This document shows positions 18,547-27,495 of a DNA stretch of 64,000 bases, piece by piece. Each line of letters opens with the position of its first letter. Position 1 is the stretch's first letter. The DNA is taken from contig JAWLGR010000002.1 in the NCBI GenBank assembly GCA_041684965.1, positions 124,001 to 188,000 on the forward strand, given 5' to 3'. A program made the position numbers and the translations under genes. This stretch comes from Mariniphaga sp041684965 (GTDB lineage Bacteria; Bacteroidota; Bacteroidia; Bacteroidales; Prolixibacteraceae). Below the pieces are notes generated by a model that was not told the origin of the DNA, ran no database searches, and worked only from the letters and a program-made list of their open reading frames with translations.

Positions 18547-19101
18547 CTATTGGTTCTCGGGTGGTGTAATGACAAAAAGATATTGTGAATAGCCTCTTGA
18601 GGAATTTTTGACTGAATGTGTTCTGGCTGAATTGAAATAAAAGCTATCGTGTTTCTCAAGTATATATATTTTCTCATCAAGCATAAATTCAATTTTTCCC
18701 TTTAGTACCATACAAAATTCCTGACCAGGATGTTCTTTCATTATGCCTTCAGCATTGGCACCTGGTTCAAGTTCAACCAGGAATGTGTCCATTAGCTTTC
18801 CGTTTCCATGGTTTGAAAGCAGATAGAGGGAGGCTCCTGAATTATTCTTTTCAACAAAAATTTTCTGTTCTGACTTAACCAGTGGATTATTGGTAAGTAC
18901 CTCGTTTTCTCCGATAAGTTCACCAACAGAAGTATATAAATTGTCGGCAATTGATTTTAGTGTTACTATTGAAGGGAATGCCTTAGCCTTTTCAATTTGG
19001 GATAAAGCACTGGAACTGACACCTACTTTTGCAGCAAGCATATTAAGCTGCATATGCAGGCTTTCTCTCTTTCTTTTTATTCGTTCTCCCAATCGTTTCA
19101 T
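18547..19101 (-). CDS. XRE-family regulator with C-terminal cupin domain
   Basis: A 184-residue transcription factor. Residues about 5-60 are a helix-turn-helix of XRE type (RIKRKRESLHMQLNMLA, VSSSALSQIEKAKAFPS). Residues about 100-180 form a cupin_2 small-molecule-binding domain (ELEPGANAEG, HPGQEFCMVLKGKIEFML, DSFYFNSARTHSVKN). Proteins of this design usually sense a metabolite or metal through the cupin and regulate adjacent genes. The adjacent same-strand target candidate is the DUF4914 gene; the SLC13 permease gene is upstream on the same strand. The ATG at MKRLGERI was chosen over an upstream TTG because it starts directly at the DNA-binding domain. Confidence 0.88.
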   Translation of the reverse strand: MKRLGERIKRKRESLHMQLNMLAAKVGVSSSALSQIEKAKAFPSIVTLKSIADNLYTSVGELIGENEVLTNNPLVKSEQKIFVEKNNSGASLYLLSNHGNGKLMDTFLVELEPGANAEGIMKEHPGQEFCMVLKGKIEFMLDEKIYILEKHDSFYFNSARTHSVKNSSRGYSQYLFVITPPENQ

Positions 19102-19191
19102 AAAAGGTGCTTTTAAAATCAAAAGTAATGAATAATAAGTTGAAGTCAGGCAAGATAAGGAAGTAGAGTTTATATTTTTAAGTCCTACTTA

Positions 19192-21000
19192 TTAAAAACT
19201 CCAAAAGATTGGAATTAATATTAAAGAAAGAATAAAAGCGATGAAATTCAATGGCAGACCAATTTTAATGTAATCGGTAAATTTATAATTCCCAATTGCC
19301 TGAACTATAAGGTTAGTTTGGTATCCTATGGGAGTGGCAAAGCTTGCTGAGGCGGCAACTGCAATGGTTACAAAAAATGGTTTCGGATCAATATTTAGTT
19401 GATTGGCAGCTGCCAGGGCAATGGGAAAAACCAGTGCTGCTGCTGCGTTATTTGTGAGGATTTCAGTTGAGATAGTAGTTACAATGTAAAGCGCTGCCAG
19501 AACACCAATGGGGCCAAATCCGTAAGAAAAATTAATTGCGGTACGCGCAAGCGATTCGGCAGCTCCTGAGTTTTGCATGGCTTTACTAATGGCAAAAGCG
19601 CAGGCAATGGTAATCAGCACATCCCAGCTAATAGCTTTGGTATATTTCTGATGAGGCATGATTTTAAGCCAAATCAGCAAAATAGCTGCTAGCATTGAGA
19701 AAAAAAACATATCGAATGTAAGACCTGCCGGTGAGTCGAAATAGCGACCAACAGTGGCTCCGGTAATCATAAGAAGCAGAATAATGAAGGCAAGCCATTT
19801 TTTCCAGAAAGTACCGGTAGTTTTGTAGTCGCGAATATAGGAAGTGAGATAAAAGATCTTTGAATCTCCCCAGTTCTGAATAAAGTTATCGGTTGTCAGT
19901 AATACAAGATTGTCGCCCGATTTCAGTTTAAGTTTGTCGACGTTTGATATGATACGTTCACCATTCCGGTGAATGGCAAGAACTACTGCCTGGTAATGCT
20001 GGTAGAAATTGAATTCGGGAATTGTTCTTCCTACTCCGGGAAAACGCGGAGAAATTACAGCTTCATATTGTTTGAGTTTATCCTTTGGTACATCTTTTAC
20101 AAGCTCAATGCCTTTAAGTTTTATATTGTTGTTGGCCAGTATGTAATTTAGCCTGTCTGACTTCCCGGCTACCATGAGTTGGTCGTTTGCCTGAATTTTA
20201 TATTTCCCTTTTTTTGAGTCTATTTGATTTCCGTCGCGTGTAATATACCGAACAAGCAGCTTTTTCAACTCTCTAAATCTGCTGTTTTTGATTTCAAGCC
20301 CAATCAGATTACTATTTTCAGGGATGATAATGTCATAATAATAATCTTTGAAACCGGTAGTGCTTTTTGTATTTAAAAGTATTTTTTTCCCGGGTAGTAA
20401 TTTGTTGCTGGCAATGGACATATAAATAGTTCCTATAATTGCAATGAAGAGACCCACTTTACCCAGCTCAAACATCCCGAAGCCAGGATATCCGTTCTCA
20501 ATTATCAACCCATGAACCACAAGATTAGTTGATGTGCCAATGAGTGTGCAAGTTCCGCCAAAAATGGTTGCGAATGACAATGGGATAAGAAACTTTTTAT
20601 ACGAAAGATTTAGTTTTTCAGACCATTTTTTTATGATTGGAGCAAAAATGATAACAACCGGAGTGTTATTTAGAAATCCGGATAAAACGGAAACGGGTAG
20701 CATAATTCTTGGAATCAGCCAAATAAGTTTTCCCCGTTTTCGCGGCAGGTAGGTTTGCGCCAGGCGCTCGAGAATCCCGGACTGGCGGATGCCTTCACTC
20801 ACCAGAAATAACACACCTACGGTTATCATTCCCTTGTTAGAAAATCCAGCAAGTAATTCCTGATCGGTAATGATACCCGTTGACATTAAAACAATTGCCG
20901 AAGAGAAAAATACCAATCCCGGACGCATAATTTCTTTTGCAAGCGCAATAATGGTCAGTACAACTACTGTCAATACTATATATCCGTCGAGCGTTAACAA
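19192..21000 (-). CDS. SLC13-family permease with two TrkA-C domains
   Basis: A 602-residue inner-membrane transporter of the divalent-anion/sodium symporter superfamily. Hydrophobic halves (about 1-190 and 390-602) flank a soluble central region holding two RCK_C (TrkA-C) modules (around YDIIIPENSNLIGLEI and EAVISPRFPGVGRTI). The SNT-type signature is visible in both halves: LIGTSTNLVVHG and ATPIGYQTNLIVQ. Members with this layout carry sulfate, tungstate or dicarboxylates. Lying close to cysD-cysN/C on the same strand makes sulfate an attractive substrate, but that is inference. The start is TTG; no downstream ATG preserves the first membrane helix. Confidence 0.85.
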   Translation of the reverse strand: MLTLDGYIVLTVVVLTIIALAKEIMRPGLVFFSSAIVLMSTGIITDQELLAGFSNKGMITVGVLFLVSEGIRQSGILERLAQTYLPRKRGKLIWLIPRIMLPVSVLSGFLNNTPVVIIFAPIIKKWSEKLNLSYKKFLIPLSFATIFGGTCTLIGTSTNLVVHGLIIENGYPGFGMFELGKVGLFIAIIGTIYMSIASNKLLPGKKILLNTKSTTGFKDYYYDIIIPENSNLIGLEIKNSRFRELKKLLVRYITRDGNQIDSKKGKYKIQANDQLMVAGKSDRLNYILANNNIKLKGIELVKDVPKDKLKQYEAVISPRFPGVGRTIPEFNFYQHYQAVVLAIHRNGERIISNVDKLKLKSGDNLVLLTTDNFIQNWGDSKIFYLTSYIRDYKTTGTFWKKWLAFIILLLMITGATVGRYFDSPAGLTFDMFFFSMLAAILLIWLKIMPHQKYTKAISWDVLITIACAFAISKAMQNSGAAESLARTAINFSYGFGPIGVLAALYIVTTISTEILTNNAAAALVFPIALAAANQLNIDPKPFFVTIAVAASASFATPIGYQTNLIVQAIGNYKFTDYIKIGLPLNFIAFILSLILIPIFWSF

Positions 21001-21150
21001 CCTTGATTTTGATTTAATAGATTTTTCATTTTATCAAATGCTGTTTTAATAACGGTCAAATCTATATATAAAAATGATTCCTTCAAAAAAGGGATTCCAT
21101 ATTCGAATTAAAAACCAAAAGTTGAAATGGAAATAAATGTGAATCAGTTG

Positions 21151-23232
21151 CTAACTTACTACCCTCAAATACCCTTTCCCTTCCCTGAAAGGAAGAAGGA
21201 ACCAAAAAGTCGTTCCTTTTCCCGGAACAGATTCAAATTGAAGTTCACCACCAAGCAGTTGGATGTAATGTTGGGCAATAGACAAACCAATGCCTGAACC
21301 GGAAGTAATATCATTTATTTCATTTTTAACACGGTAGAAACGACTGAATATGTTCATAAATTCTTCCTGCGGGATGCCAATTCCCGTATCTGAAACCATG
21401 AATTTTACCATTTCATTACGCATCATTTCATAACCCAGGTATATTTCTCCGCCGGCAGTGTATTTTACTGCATTGTCGACCAAAATTTGGAGCGATTCCA
21501 GCAGAAGTCGCCGGTCGGTTACAAAGCCAAATGCTGAATTGGGAACATCTATATTCAGGTTAATTTTAACTCTTCTTCCATCCGGTATCAGAGGCTTATA
21601 ACGGTTATAAACATCTCTTACCAGAACATTGACCATACAAAAACTCATTTCAAGATCAACAGCATTGGTTTCAATTTTTGACAGATGGATGGTATTGTCT
21701 ATCATATTTAGCAACTGGGTCCCGTTTTGCGAAATGGCATCTGAGAGTTCAATCCGTTCGTCTCTGTTTAACCCGCCTTCAGCTAACATTCGTGTGAAAT
21801 TGGTAATAATATTTAGAGGAGTACGTATTTCATGAGATAAATTGGCCAGGAATGCAGACTTGAGTCTGTCGCTTTCCTCCGCTTTGACTTTTGCTTTTTC
21901 GAGATTAAATTCTGCTGTCTTTCGGCGGGTAATATCTCTCGAAACAGATATTACTGAACGGGAAGTTAATTTTGCCAGCCTCATCTCGAACAGATAGTTG
22001 CCATTGGGTGTGTTCAATGAATATTCAATGGTTTCAATGGTATTGCTTCTTAGGCAATTGCTTATACAGCTTAATATTTTTTCTGCCATATTCTCAGGAA
22101 AGCCTACATCAAATATGGTACTGCCTACTATATTGGTATCTTCTACTTTAAAAAGATCGCTTTCCTTAATCACAAAATCTTCGTAAGTACCGTCTTTCCC
22201 TATAACAAAAAACATATCAGGAATGGCTTCCAGCAACACCTTATAACGCCGTTTGCTGATTTCAAGTTCTTGCAGTTTCTTTTTGGCTTTTGTCACATCC
22301 TCAAGAATTACATAAAATGTATTTTGTCCCGGCTTTAAAATGTGAATTTTAAACCAACGTTCCAGCCTTGTTGCATGAAACTCACGAACCTTATTATTTT
22401 CAAAAAGAAGTATTTTGTTTAAATCGAAATGTTCCCGTAAAACAAGATCGAAGATATAATTTGCTTCCTGACCTTTTACCTCGTGCAGCTGGATTTTAAA
22501 TAACGACTCGAAAGCATTGTTGACCTTTTCAACCTGAAGGTTTAATACATTTCCCTGGTCATCCCGTATAGCAATAATTTCAGCAACAGGGAACCCAGTT
22601 TCACGAAATACTTTGGAAATGCCTTGCTTTATTGTTTTAACATCTTCACTTTTAGCTTCGCCAATTAACCTGAATTTTCTGCGGACCAGGAACCCGCCTG
22701 TAAAGACGAACAGGTAAACTAAGAGGGGATGGGACAAAGGAATACCTGAACCGTCATTAAAATCAAAAAACTGTCCGGATTTTAATAATTGAAATATTAT
22801 TGTAAATAGTGATAAAATTGAATAAAGAATAATTTTTCTTTCAGTATTTGAGAAATAGAGCAGAAAATAAGCTCCTGCCAGTAATAATCCAACTGACTGA
22901 TAAACTGTATTGGTTAATTGTGGAGCCAGTGAAATGTCAGATATATAATAAGCATATACAAACAATGGAACGGAGAATGTTGTATTCAGTACACAATTGA
23001 TGCGATTATTAAAAAGGCATATAAGTGCAAGCAACGACACCAATACAAGTCCTAAATCACATATAAGACAATTATATCCACTGCTGCCAGCCAGGCGGAA
23101 TAAAAAATGAAGCAATGCACCCAGGAACAGCAAAATCAGCGGGACCAGTAATTCAAAAAGCTTTTGCTTAGCTGGCTCATTCAATTCCGGCCATAACTTG
23201 TTTGTAATAATATGGTAAAGTGGTTTATTCAA
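21151..23232 (-). CDS. Membrane sensor histidine kinase with PAS domains
   Basis: A 693-residue sensor kinase. Residues about 27-190 contain roughly six or seven hydrophobic helices. Two PAS-like segments follow (about 200-315, and 325-440 around DMFFVIGKDGTYEDFVIKE). The HisKA domain has His467 in FLANLSHEIRTPLN. The HATPase domain shows the N-box region VDNAVKYTAGG, the G1 box DTGIGIP and the G2 box GSGIGLSIA. There is no receiver domain and no response-regulator gene adjacent. The start codon is a TTG with no nearby alternative. What it senses is unknown. It is transcribed in the same direction as the SLC13 gene 150 bp downstream. Confidence 0.9.
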   Translation of the reverse strand: MNKPLYHIITNKLWPELNEPAKQKLFELLVPLILLFLGALLHFLFRLAGSSGYNCLICDLGLVLVSLLALICLFNNRINCVLNTTFSVPLFVYAYYISDISLAPQLTNTVYQSVGLLLAGAYFLLYFSNTERKIILYSILSLFTIIFQLLKSGQFFDFNDGSGIPLSHPLLVYLFVFTGGFLVRRKFRLIGEAKSEDVKTIKQGISKVFRETGFPVAEIIAIRDDQGNVLNLQVEKVNNAFESLFKIQLHEVKGQEANYIFDLVLREHFDLNKILLFENNKVREFHATRLERWFKIHILKPGQNTFYVILEDVTKAKKKLQELEISKRRYKVLLEAIPDMFFVIGKDGTYEDFVIKESDLFKVEDTNIVGSTIFDVGFPENMAEKILSCISNCLRSNTIETIEYSLNTPNGNYLFEMRLAKLTSRSVISVSRDITRRKTAEFNLEKAKVKAEESDRLKSAFLANLSHEIRTPLNIITNFTRMLAEGGLNRDERIELSDAISQNGTQLLNMIDNTIHLSKIETNAVDLEMSFCMVNVLVRDVYNRYKPLIPDGRRVKINLNIDVPNSAFGFVTDRRLLLESLQILVDNAVKYTAGGEIYLGYEMMRNEMVKFMVSDTGIGIPQEEFMNIFSRFYRVKNEINDITSGSGIGLSIAQHYIQLLGGELQFESVPGKGTTFWFLLPFREGKGYLRVVS

Positions 23233-23439
23233 GCTTATAAAAATACAGAAATTGCCTAAATAACAGCAAGTAATTTTTAAAAACCGAAGTTACTAAGTTC
23301 TTTTAATTTACAAATCGAATAAAAGAAAATTTGTGTTGTTTTTCAAATGGTAAAGGAAATAACTCAATAACAGATAATTTATTGAAGGTAAATAATTGTC
23401 TTCCTGATTTTTGTTAGGATTTCAGTGAGCCTGATTTTT

Positions 23440-23447
23440 TAGTTTTG
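23440..23447 (+). promoter_or_regulatory. -7 element upstream of pruA
   Basis: TAGTTTTG matches TAnnTTTG. Its position, overlapping an in-frame TTG at 23,445, argues that the TTG is not the translation start and supports the ATG at 23,475. No well-spaced -33 TTG is seen. Confidence 0.45.
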
Positions 23448-23474
23448 AAACATATTAATTTTAAAGTGAGTAAG

Positions 23475-25112
23475 ATGTCAAAAGGATTTTTTAATGTACC
23501 CGTTGCTAAAAATGAGCCGGTTCTGAGTTATGCTCCCGGTAGTAAAGAAAGGGCTGAGGTTCAGGAAATGCTGAAAGAATTGCGCTCCAGGGAAGTAGAC
23601 CAGCCGATGGTAATAGGCGGGAAGGATGTATTTACTGACCGTAAGATAAGGATGTTTCCACCTCATGATATTGAACATACCCTCGGATACTATAATCAGG
23701 GTGATTCAAGTCATGTTGAAATGGCTATTGACGCTGCCCTTGATGCGCGCACTAAATGGGCAGCCCTTTCATGGGAGCACCGGGCTTCCGTTTTCCTTAA
23801 GGCTGCTGATTTAATTGCAGGACCTTATCGTGCAAAAATTAATGCCGCATCTATGCTGGGGCAGTCAAAAAATATTTACCAGGCTGAAATCGATGCTGCT
23901 TGTGAATTGGCCGATTTTTACCGGTTCGGGGTTAAAGCAATGTCTGATATTTATAAAATGCAGCCTGAATCGTCTCCGGGTATTTGGAATTATAATGAAT
24001 ACCGCCCCCTGGAGGGATTTGTTTTTGCCCTTACCCCTTTTAATTTTACTTCTATCGCCGGAAATCTTCCGGTAGCTCCGGCTCTCATGGGAAATGTTGC
24101 AGTCTGGAAGCCTTCCAAATCTGCAGTTTATTCAGCAGGGGTTATTATGGAGGTGTTGCAGGAGGCAGGACTGCCCGATGGTGTTATCAACCTTGTCTTT
24201 GCCTCAGGGCCTGTTGTTGCCGATGTGGTTTTAACACACCCTGATTTTGCTGGAATTCATTTTACCGGTTCAACTGCAGTATTCCAGAATATCTGGAAAA
24301 CCATCGGGAACAATATTCATAAATATAAAACTTACCCGCGCATTGTGGGTGAAACTGGTGGAAAAGATTTCATTTTTGCTGATAATACCGTTAAAATTCC
24401 TGAACTTGTGACTGCTGTCGTCAGAGGCGCTTTTGAATACCAGGGACAAAAATGTTCTGCAGCATCAAGGGTTTACATTCCTCAAAGCATCTGGCCTGAC
24501 GTGAAGAAGGAATTGGGAAATGTTCTGAAAAATTTAAAAATGGGACCTCCAGAAGATTTTACTAATTTTATAAATGCAGTCATTGATGAAGCTGCATATA
24601 ATAAACTAAAAGGGGCTATTGAGCAGGCACGCCAGGATAAAGATGCTGAAATAATTTTTGGTGGAAATTGTGATAACTCGAAGGGGTATTATATTGAACC
24701 CACTGTTATTTTTGCTAAAGTCCCTGATTACATTACCATGCATGAAGAATTATTTGGCCCCGTCCTCACTATTTATGTATACCCGGATGAAAAGATGGAT
24801 GAAACGCTCGATGTGCTGAATAAAACCTCCATCTATGCACTTACAGGTGCAGTTTTTTCACAAAACAGGTATACAATTGAGAAAATTACTAAGCGGTTGG
24901 AAAATGCTGCAGGTAACTTTTATGTCAACGATAAGCCTACCGGAGCTGTTGTTAACCAGCAGCCCTTTGGGGGAGCACGTGGCTCAGGGACTAACGATAA
25001 AGCAGGATCAATATTCAATTTCCTGAGATGGGTCTCAGTAAGGACAATTAAAGAAAACCTGGTGCCACCGGCAAATTATATGTATCCCAGTTTTTTACCC
25101 GACCAGGGTTGA
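23475..25112 (+). CDS. pruA: L-glutamate gamma-semialdehyde (1-pyrroline-5-carboxylate) dehydrogenase
   Basis: An NAD-dependent aldehyde dehydrogenase completing proline (and arginine/ornithine) breakdown to glutamate. The 545-residue length matches stand-alone P5C dehydrogenases of the mitochondrial type. Motifs include AALDARTKWAALSWEHRA, the FALTPFNFTSIAGNLP block, the catalytic Glu in VGETGGKDF, and the catalytic Cys in YQGQKCSAASR. The ending QPFGGARGSGTNDKAG is also characteristic. The ATG (MSKGFFNVP) was chosen because an upstream in-frame TTG overlaps the likely promoter. No proline dehydrogenase gene is in the window. A terminator follows within 25 bp. Confidence 0.95.
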   Translation: MSKGFFNVPVAKNEPVLSYAPGSKERAEVQEMLKELRSREVDQPMVIGGKDVFTDRKIRMFPPHDIEHTLGYYNQGDSSHVEMAIDAALDARTKWAALSWEHRASVFLKAADLIAGPYRAKINAASMLGQSKNIYQAEIDAACELADFYRFGVKAMSDIYKMQPESSPGIWNYNEYRPLEGFVFALTPFNFTSIAGNLPVAPALMGNVAVWKPSKSAVYSAGVIMEVLQEAGLPDGVINLVFASGPVVADVVLTHPDFAGIHFTGSTAVFQNIWKTIGNNIHKYKTYPRIVGETGGKDFIFADNTVKIPELVTAVVRGAFEYQGQKCSAASRVYIPQSIWPDVKKELGNVLKNLKMGPPEDFTNFINAVIDEAAYNKLKGAIEQARQDKDAEIIFGGNCDNSKGYYIEPTVIFAKVPDYITMHEELFGPVLTIYVYPDEKMDETLDVLNKTSIYALTGAVFSQNRYTIEKITKRLENAAGNFYVNDKPTGAVVNQQPFGGARGSGTNDKAGSIFNFLRWVSVRTIKENLVPPANYMYPSFLPDQG

Positions 25113-25135
25113 TTAGTTAACGCTTCAATGTTCAT

Positions 25136-25169
25136 AAAAAGAGGAGTGAATTCAGACATTCCTCTTTTT
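25136..25169 (+). terminator. Intrinsic terminator of pruA
   Basis: A 10-bp inverted repeat, AAAAAGAGGA / TCCTCTTTTT, with a 14-nt loop begins 24 bp after the pruA stop codon. The right arm ends in five T residues. Confidence 0.75.
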
Positions 25170-25212
25170 AATCTGTTTTTTATATCGTACTTTTAACCAA
25201 AATTAAACCGGT

Positions 25213-25521
25213 ATGAAAGACGGGATTCATTTAGAAACAAGTTTCATAAAATTGCTTAAAAATAAATATTTTATTGCAACAGTATTGTTTTTGACATGGA
25301 TTGTTTTTTTTGACGAAAACAGTTTTGTGTCCCGTGCTGATAATAATCGGCGCTTAAATGAACTTACCCGGCAGAAAGAATATTACCAGGAACGTATTGA
25401 ATCAGACAGGGAAAAACTTGAAGATTTAAACGCCGGCAAAAATGAACTTGAAAAATTTGCCCGTGAACATTATTTGATGAGCAAGCCTGATGAAGATATT
25501 TTTATCGTAGTGGAAGAATAA
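25213..25521 (+). CDS. FtsB/DivIC-family septum formation protein
   Basis: A 102-residue bitopic membrane protein. A short cytoplasmic N-terminus is followed by one transmembrane helix (about residues 20-37, FIATVLFLTWIVFFDEN), then a periplasmic coiled coil (about 48-85, RRLNELTRQKEYYQERIESD and on) and the tail FAREHYLMSKPDEDIFIV, which closely resembles the conserved end of FtsB/DivIC. Such proteins bridge FtsL and FtsQ in the divisome. The gene lies between pruA and yqgE with its own intergenic spaces, so it may be monocistronic. Confidence 0.85.
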   Translation: MKDGIHLETSFIKLLKNKYFIATVLFLTWIVFFDENSFVSRADNNRRLNELTRQKEYYQERIESDREKLEDLNAGKNELEKFAREHYLMSKPDEDIFIVVEE

Positions 25522-25612
25522 TTGTCACTAACCCAAAAAAAATCGCATAGTTTTTGTAATTACTTTTTTCGACAGTTTGATTGCTTGTTGAAAATTTTTA
25601 TATTGCTAGACG

Positions 25613-26203
25613 ATGAATAATAATTTGGATATATTTAAGATACAGTCAAACAACATCTCACCTCAAAAAGGAAGAGTGTTGATTGCTGAACCGTTTCTGC
25701 CGGGAAGTTATTTCAACCGTTCGGTGATTTTGCTGGTGGCATATAGCGACAAAGGTGCAGTTGGTTTTATTGTGAATAAAAAAGTCGATTTGGCAATCCA
25801 CGATATACTTCCCGGCTTTCCCGAATTTGAAGGTGATATTTATCTGGGCGGTCCTGTTTCTACTGATTCCGTTTATTTTATACATAAACTTGGTAAGCAA
25901 CTTCCCGGAAGTATTCAGGTATTGGATAATTTATATTGGGGTGGAGACTTTGAAATTCTAAAACAGATGATTCTCGAAGGACGTATAAATTCATCTGATA
26001 TCCGGTTTTTTGTCGGTTATTCTGGCTGGGATTCAGGTCAGTTGGAACGGGAAATTAAAGAAGATTCCTGGCTGGTTAACGATGTGGATGAAGAAATGTT
26101 AATGCAACAGTTGCACCCTGCCTCCTGGGCAGAATTTGTTAAACGTGTTGGTCACCGGTATTCATTGTGGGAAAATTTTCCTGAAAACCCTGCAATGAAT
26201 TGA
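25613..26203 (+). CDS. YqgE/AlgH family protein
   Basis: A 196-residue cytosolic protein of the DUF179/YqgE-AlgH family, of normal length. Characteristic stretches are KGRVLIAEPFLPGSYFNRSV, GAVGFIVNKK, YLGGPVSTDSVYFIH, FFVGYSGWDSGQLEREI and SWLVND. The molecular function of the family is unsettled. In some proteobacteria AlgH was linked to alginate regulation, which says little about this organism. The gene converges on the class IV aminotransferase homologue with 24 bp between stops. Confidence 0.92.
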   Translation: MNNNLDIFKIQSNNISPQKGRVLIAEPFLPGSYFNRSVILLVAYSDKGAVGFIVNKKVDLAIHDILPGFPEFEGDIYLGGPVSTDSVYFIHKLGKQLPGSIQVLDNLYWGGDFEILKQMILEGRINSSDIRFFVGYSGWDSGQLEREIKEDSWLVNDVDEEMLMQQLHPASWAEFVKRVGHRYSLWENFPENPAMN

Positions 26204-26227
26204 CAGCCAGATTTTAATTATGCTAAA

Positions 26228-27067
26228 TCAAAAAGAATTGGAAGCGGCTTTTTGCTTTAGGAGAACATTTAATTCCTCATGGATGGCTTTGGAAAAGTAA
26301 GAAAGAAAACGTTGCTCCTCTACTCCAAGAACCCATTGAACCCCTAAAACTTCCGACACACAGAATATTTCATCAGCTGCAAATAACATATCTTTCGCTA
26401 TGGATGGTTTTTCCGTAATCTTTATTCCCAGGTTGGCTGTCGCTTTCAACAATAAAAAACGGATTGCATTTTCATGGCATCCCGATTGAAAAGATGGAGT
26501 TACCAGCTCATTATCCACAATCATATACAAATTACTATAGGCACTTTCTGATACAAAGTCTCTGTCATTTAATATAATTGATTGGGAAAACCGGGAACCT
26601 TTAATTTCTGCAAGTGCTGATTGCCAAAGTCTTTCATTAAAAAAAGCCATTCTGTTTAATTCATTCGATACATATTTTTTTTGACTGGAGAAGCGTACCA
26701 GCAATCCTTCTTCAGACATTGGAAATGTAAAATCTGAAAAAGCTGTGCAGACAATTAAAGTATGCACCGATTCAATGCCTGCAATGATTTGCAAATTCAT
26801 AAATCCCGAGCGATAGAACTTGTTTTTGTTTAGCATTCGTTTTATCAACCTGAATAACTCCCTGATGTTTTCAAATTCTCCCGGGAATGGAATTTTAAGG
26901 ACATCAGCCTGCTTTTTTAATAGTTCCAAATTTTCGGATAGCAACGGTATTCCACCATAGCCATACCAAATCATCTGGGAAAGTCTTATGCGGGGGTCAA
27001 TGTATTCATCCAATAGAAAAAGTTCTTTTTTTTCGATTATTTTTCCATCTGCAATTGCAAATTTCAT
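26228..27067 (-). CDS. Class IV aminotransferase-fold protein lacking the PLP lysine
   Basis: A 279-residue homologue of the fold-type IV PLP enzymes (4-amino-4-deoxychorismate lyase, branched-chain and D-amino-acid aminotransferases). The C-terminal signatures are recognisable: ILNDRDFVSESAYSNLYMIV (family pattern E-x-x-x-S-N-[LI]) and LVTPSFQSGCHENAIRFLLL. The segment that normally holds the catalytic lysine (as in GIKHLNRL of PabC) reads VSNELNRM here, putting Asn135 where the Schiff-base Lys should be. Lys130 and Lys131 lie just upstream but out of register. The usual GITR motif is NAIR. The protein may be inactive as a transaminase or use another chemistry. No folate or chorismate gene is adjacent. 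Confidence 0.75.
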   Translation of the reverse strand: MKFAIADGKIIEKKELFLLDEYIDPRIRLSQMIWYGYGGIPLLSENLELLKKQADVLKIPFPGEFENIRELFRLIKRMLNKNKFYRSGFMNLQIIAGIESVHTLIVCTAFSDFTFPMSEEGLLVRFSSQKKYVSNELNRMAFFNERLWQSALAEIKGSRFSQSIILNDRDFVSESAYSNLYMIVDNELVTPSFQSGCHENAIRFLLLKATANLGIKITEKPSIAKDMLFAADEIFCVSEVLGVQWVLGVEEQRFLSYFSKAIHEELNVLLKQKAASNSF

Positions 27068-27200
27068 GTTTTAATATATCGGTTTTATTTTTTACTGCAA
27101 AGTAGTAAAAAATTCAACCGAATCAGAAAACCTGCTCCGCTGTTATATCCCTTACAGCTCTAAAACCTATTATCTTATAACACAATGAGTATGTGTAAAA

Positions 27201-27452
27201 TTAATTGTTTCGGAGTGCACGTGCCAATTCGTCTTTTGACATTTTACTCCTGCCCTTTATACCCACTTGTCGTGCTTTATCCATTAGTTCTTTTTTTGTA
27301 CGGTCTTCATACTTATTACTGTGACCACCTTTTTTACCAGCGTTTTCTGTGTTGGCTATTCGTGCAGCTTTTTGTTTGCTGTAACCTTTTTCCCGGAGTT
27401 TTTCATACTGGTCTTCATTTTTTATCCGGGATGATGTTTTCTTATCTGGCAT
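27201..27452 (-). CDS. Small basic Rho_N/SAP-like protein
   Basis: An 83-residue, strongly basic and lysine-rich protein. The C-terminal half (DRTKKELMDKARQVGIKGRS followed by KMSKDELARALR) resembles the Rho N-terminal/SAP-like helical motif, a small nucleic-acid-binding fold. The N-terminal half (EDQYEKLREKGYSKQKAARIAN) matches a motif common in small bacterial stress-type proteins. Function is not established; DNA or RNA binding is the likely activity. It lies 43 bp downstream of the next small gene on the same strand. Confidence 0.75.
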   Translation of the reverse strand: MPDKKTSSRIKNEDQYEKLREKGYSKQKAARIANTENAGKKGGHSNKYEDRTKKELMDKARQVGIKGRSKMSKDELARALRNN

Positions 27453-27495
27453 ATTCTTCTATTTTATTTGTTTATTTAGCAATAACAGGAAAATT

